Assembly: GCF_001949145.1 (NCBI RefSeq)
Contig: NW_019091421.1
Coordinates: forward strand, 432,981 to 496,980
Length of the DNA stretch: 64,000 bases
From: Acanthaster planci
Taxonomy: Eukaryota > Echinodermata > Asteroidea > Valvatida > Acanthasteridae
Reading direction: 5' to 3'
Made by a program: the position numbers and the translations under genes. Under the pieces are notes generated by a model that saw only the letters and a list, made by a program, of their open reading frames with translations, was not told where the DNA came from and searched no databases. Shown piece by piece: positions 62,401 to 64,000 of the stretch. Numbering within the stretch: position 1 is the first letter of the stretch; every line of letters starts with the position of its first letter.

Positions 62401-63621
62401 GGTCGGGGAAGGGGGAGGAAGTTTTTCGAACAACTTTCAATTTTTTTTCATTTTTAAACTAATGCTCAATCTTTCCATTCTCCACCAAAAAAGTAAACCA
62501 ATTAAAATTTTTTGTAATTACCAACTCGTCTCCTGGGGGTAACTTGTCCCCTGCCCTGCGCTCACTGGATAAGCCACTGCTTTGTCATGAAATTGGGCCA
62601 TGATCTGTAGAAAATGAAAGTGTTGCAAATTGGACTTTCTATGTTGACTTCATGAATGACAAAGGAATGAAAAAAAACGTGATATTACATCTTTAGGGCT
62701 CGTATAGATAATGTTTCAGCATTGATATCCATGTCTTATATGACTGTACTTTTTCTTTTATTGAGGTGTGGAAGTCTCCTTGAGTGAAAGAGTCTTAGGT
62801 AATAAAAGTAACAAGAAAAGCACCAGAAACCCTCAACTTTCTTCAAATTGTTTTTATATTTCCTAGTATGACGTTTATATCAAACTTATCAAACAACTGA
62901 AATAAAACCGCTGGTGTAACTATGAGGTGCACATGACCCCCCCAGCAGAAGTCCATGCCCCCCCAGTTTCCCCCTCGGAAATTTCACCCCAGTTACACCT
63001 TTAAATAAAAGAAACCAGTTAATCTGAGCCATATTGTCTGAGCTTGATTGATGATAGTCACCTCCACACCCATTTCCATTAATGCTTGCTATTTTGTTCA
63101 CCCCAAAAAACAGGTTGCCTACTTTATCCAAGTTCACGTGTCTGTGCCAAGAGCCAGCGATCTCATTGTCACAGTTCCTGTTAGTCACGTGCTACCTTCC
63201 AGGAATTCAGAGGTAGGATCTGTCGTCTGCATCTTTTGTTGGTACACATGTTCATCCATGTTCTTGAATATTGAGTTGAATTTATCATACATGAAGCTGT
63301 CGCAGTGAAAGGCGGAGACATGCTGTGCTGTTTCATTGAGTGATTTTGGGGAATTTGGTATAGACATTAGGGACAGACTGCTCCACAGCCAATGGGTGAA
63401 ACTTCAGATCAGTAGTTTTGTCAGTGGTTGCAACACTATGCTTCACATCTTCACTGATGACCTCTTCCCGTTATCCATTGCAGTGGCTGGAATGGAGGCC
63501 CGAGAAATGGATGGAGAATTGTCAGATGTTGCAGAGGCATGACAAACTGGCCGTGAGTAGGTCCATCTTAGGTGAGTTCAGTTTTGCCTATGCCTCTCCA
63601 AATTTCAACAGAAGGAGCTAG
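53480..63621 (+). CDS. Alpha-arrestin (arrestin domain-containing protein)
   Basis: Cytosolic arrestin-fold adaptor; relatives link membrane receptors to ubiquitin ligases and endocytosis. Ten exons join in phase: 53480-53541, 54461-54534, 56058-56174, 58295-58357, 59119-59329, 60440-60536, 61744-61937, 62147-62219, 63114-63212, 63484-63621, giving 375 residues. The N-domain (about 1-155) shows EYYAGDTVYGMIYL, LPVGNYKFPFHYKL and GSVIYRVTA. The C-domain (about 170-340) shows DKLAYTIGETIQLSVNVNN and VAYFIQVHVSVP. A Cys-rich TCFCYDRGGLSL links the two, as in ARRDCs. The frame is open upstream to the acceptor at 53437, so the ATG is an inference. In the last exon the TAG at 63619 may be bypassed by a GTGAGT donor after 63555, leading to exons beyond the window. 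No PPxY ubiquitin-ligase motif is visible in the part seen. Confidence 0.9.
55152..55370. repeat. CAATTG-rich minisatellite in arrestin intron 2
   Basis: Two identical 40 bp units (55152-55191 and 55192-55231, beginning ACAATTGGTTTCAATTGCAT) are followed by a third partial unit and then degenerate AATTGG/CCAATT repeats to about 55370. The palindrome CAATTG recurs throughout. Confidence 0.9.
56229..56450 (+). mobile_element. tRNA-derived SINE, family C (single copy here)
   Basis: Box A-like TGGTTGGGTGGTTAGG is followed by a box B-like arm, GGTGGATTCGAATCCACC, which forms a perfect T-stem. The body ends in an irregular TTGCTATTG-rich tail. The body differs from families A and B. The head is too irregular to be a functional tRNA. 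It lies in arrestin intron 3. Confidence 0.6.
58458..58700. mobile_element. Possible transposon fragment in arrestin intron 4
   Basis: CAGTGGCAGATCCAGTATT followed by a G-run (58515-58523) resembles the common CAGTGGCGGATCCAG type of transposon terminus, with a G-rich body. A matching opposite end is not clear. It is one of several G-run-rich degraded elements in the window (also 26000-26110, 59880-59900, 60080-60130 and 62383-62430). Confidence 0.35.
59362..59412. repeat. 17 bp tandem repeat, three units, arrestin intron 5
   Basis: Three units of CAAGTCAGGTTTTTCTT (one with G for A) start 33 bp after the exon 5 donor and break down into a fourth, CAAGTCGAGTGAAG. Together they give a pyrimidine-rich tract near the 5' splice site. 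Confidence 0.9.
61500..61622 (-). mobile_element. Degenerate tRNA-like SINE head, family D
   Basis: On the minus strand GCTCAGTGGTCAAGTGGTTA has a good box A, and GGGTTGGAGTCCC resembles a decayed box B, followed by a short body and an ATAATAAAAAATTC tail. It is probably an old SINE; a functional tRNA is unlikely because the arms do not pair. Located in arrestin intron 6. Confidence 0.45.
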
Positions 63622-64000
63622 CTGTGATATGACCTGCATTGGGAATTGTTAAACTCTTGCTCCTTGGATTTCGTACAAGAAAGAAGTGCATTCTTAGTGT
63701 TCGTGGAAAATTAAAGGTTTTGGAAAAAATTCAGATTCAGTTAGGGCCGGCAACCATTTAGACCCGGTTTGAAAAGGGCCCCCCGGTAGCCCGCCCTGTA
63801 TAATGCCTGTCCGGTATTCAGGCTTCTCCAGGCCAGTATCAGGCCTGTCTGCACGTCCGCATTTCAAAATCCCTGACAGAAGGCCTCCCCCACCATGCTT
63901 CCACAGATTAATAGGGGTCTAAGTGGATTAGTGTAAACATTGTATAGAGCTGAAGGGCTGAGCAGGTTCCTTTGGGATAGATTACATGTACCAGTACTTG
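63622..64000. other. Downstream of, or intron within, the arrestin gene
   Basis: It begins either as 3' UTR or, if the GTGAGT donor after 63555 is used, as intron. It contains short inverted or repeated GGCCTG and CCAGGCC motifs (63760-63880), typical of repeat debris, and no recognisable exon before the window ends. Confidence 0.4.

Noticed and set aside
1-64000. CRISPR arrays, operons or other prokaryotic systems
   Set aside because: Spliced genes with GT-AG introns and SINEs show this is animal DNA; the tandem repeats seen are contiguous rather than spaced by unique sequence.

Overview
The window is animal nuclear DNA from a draft assembly (25 N at 45963-45987). Genes are cut into short exons by GT-AG introns of about 0.1-2.9 kb. 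Gene content (cytosolic Fe-S assembly ATPase, melatonin-receptor-like GPCR, B4GALT5/6-like glycosyltransferase, alpha-arrestin), intron density, tRNA-derived SINEs, many small inverted-repeat transposons and a dense palindromic TACATGTA motif suggest an invertebrate, most likely a deuterostome such as an echinoderm. Nothing in the sequence proves the taxon.

Layout. 1-19.2 kb: no supportable gene; TACATGTA-rich DNA with SINEs and at least four families of non-autonomous inverted-repeat elements. 19.2-19.83 kb: a 612 bp element with inverted arms of about 105-115 bp. 20.2-25.2 kb (+): complete nine-exon NUBP2. 25.2-32.5 kb: intergenic, with a fold-back element at 30.5 kb. 32.5-35.45 kb (+): two-exon class A GPCR. 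35.5-40.6 kb: intergenic, little seen. 41.0-50.7 kb (-): a beta-1,4-galactosyltransferase whose catalytic exons can be joined in frame to either of two first exons (48.1 kb or 50.4 kb), each encoding its own membrane anchor. 52.9-63.6 kb (+): a ten-exon alpha-arrestin with a recognisable TATA promoter and possibly more exons beyond the window.

The four genes look functionally unrelated: a housekeeping cytosolic ATPase, a plasma-membrane receptor, a Golgi glycosyltransferase and a trafficking adaptor. Exon models were built by hand from splice signals, reading-frame phase across every junction and resemblance to families I remember; no alignment was run. The most unusual items are the duplicated anchor exons of the glycosyltransferase, an NUBP2 intron whose first bases echo the start of the following exon (possible intron gain by duplication), and the layered set of small mobile elements.
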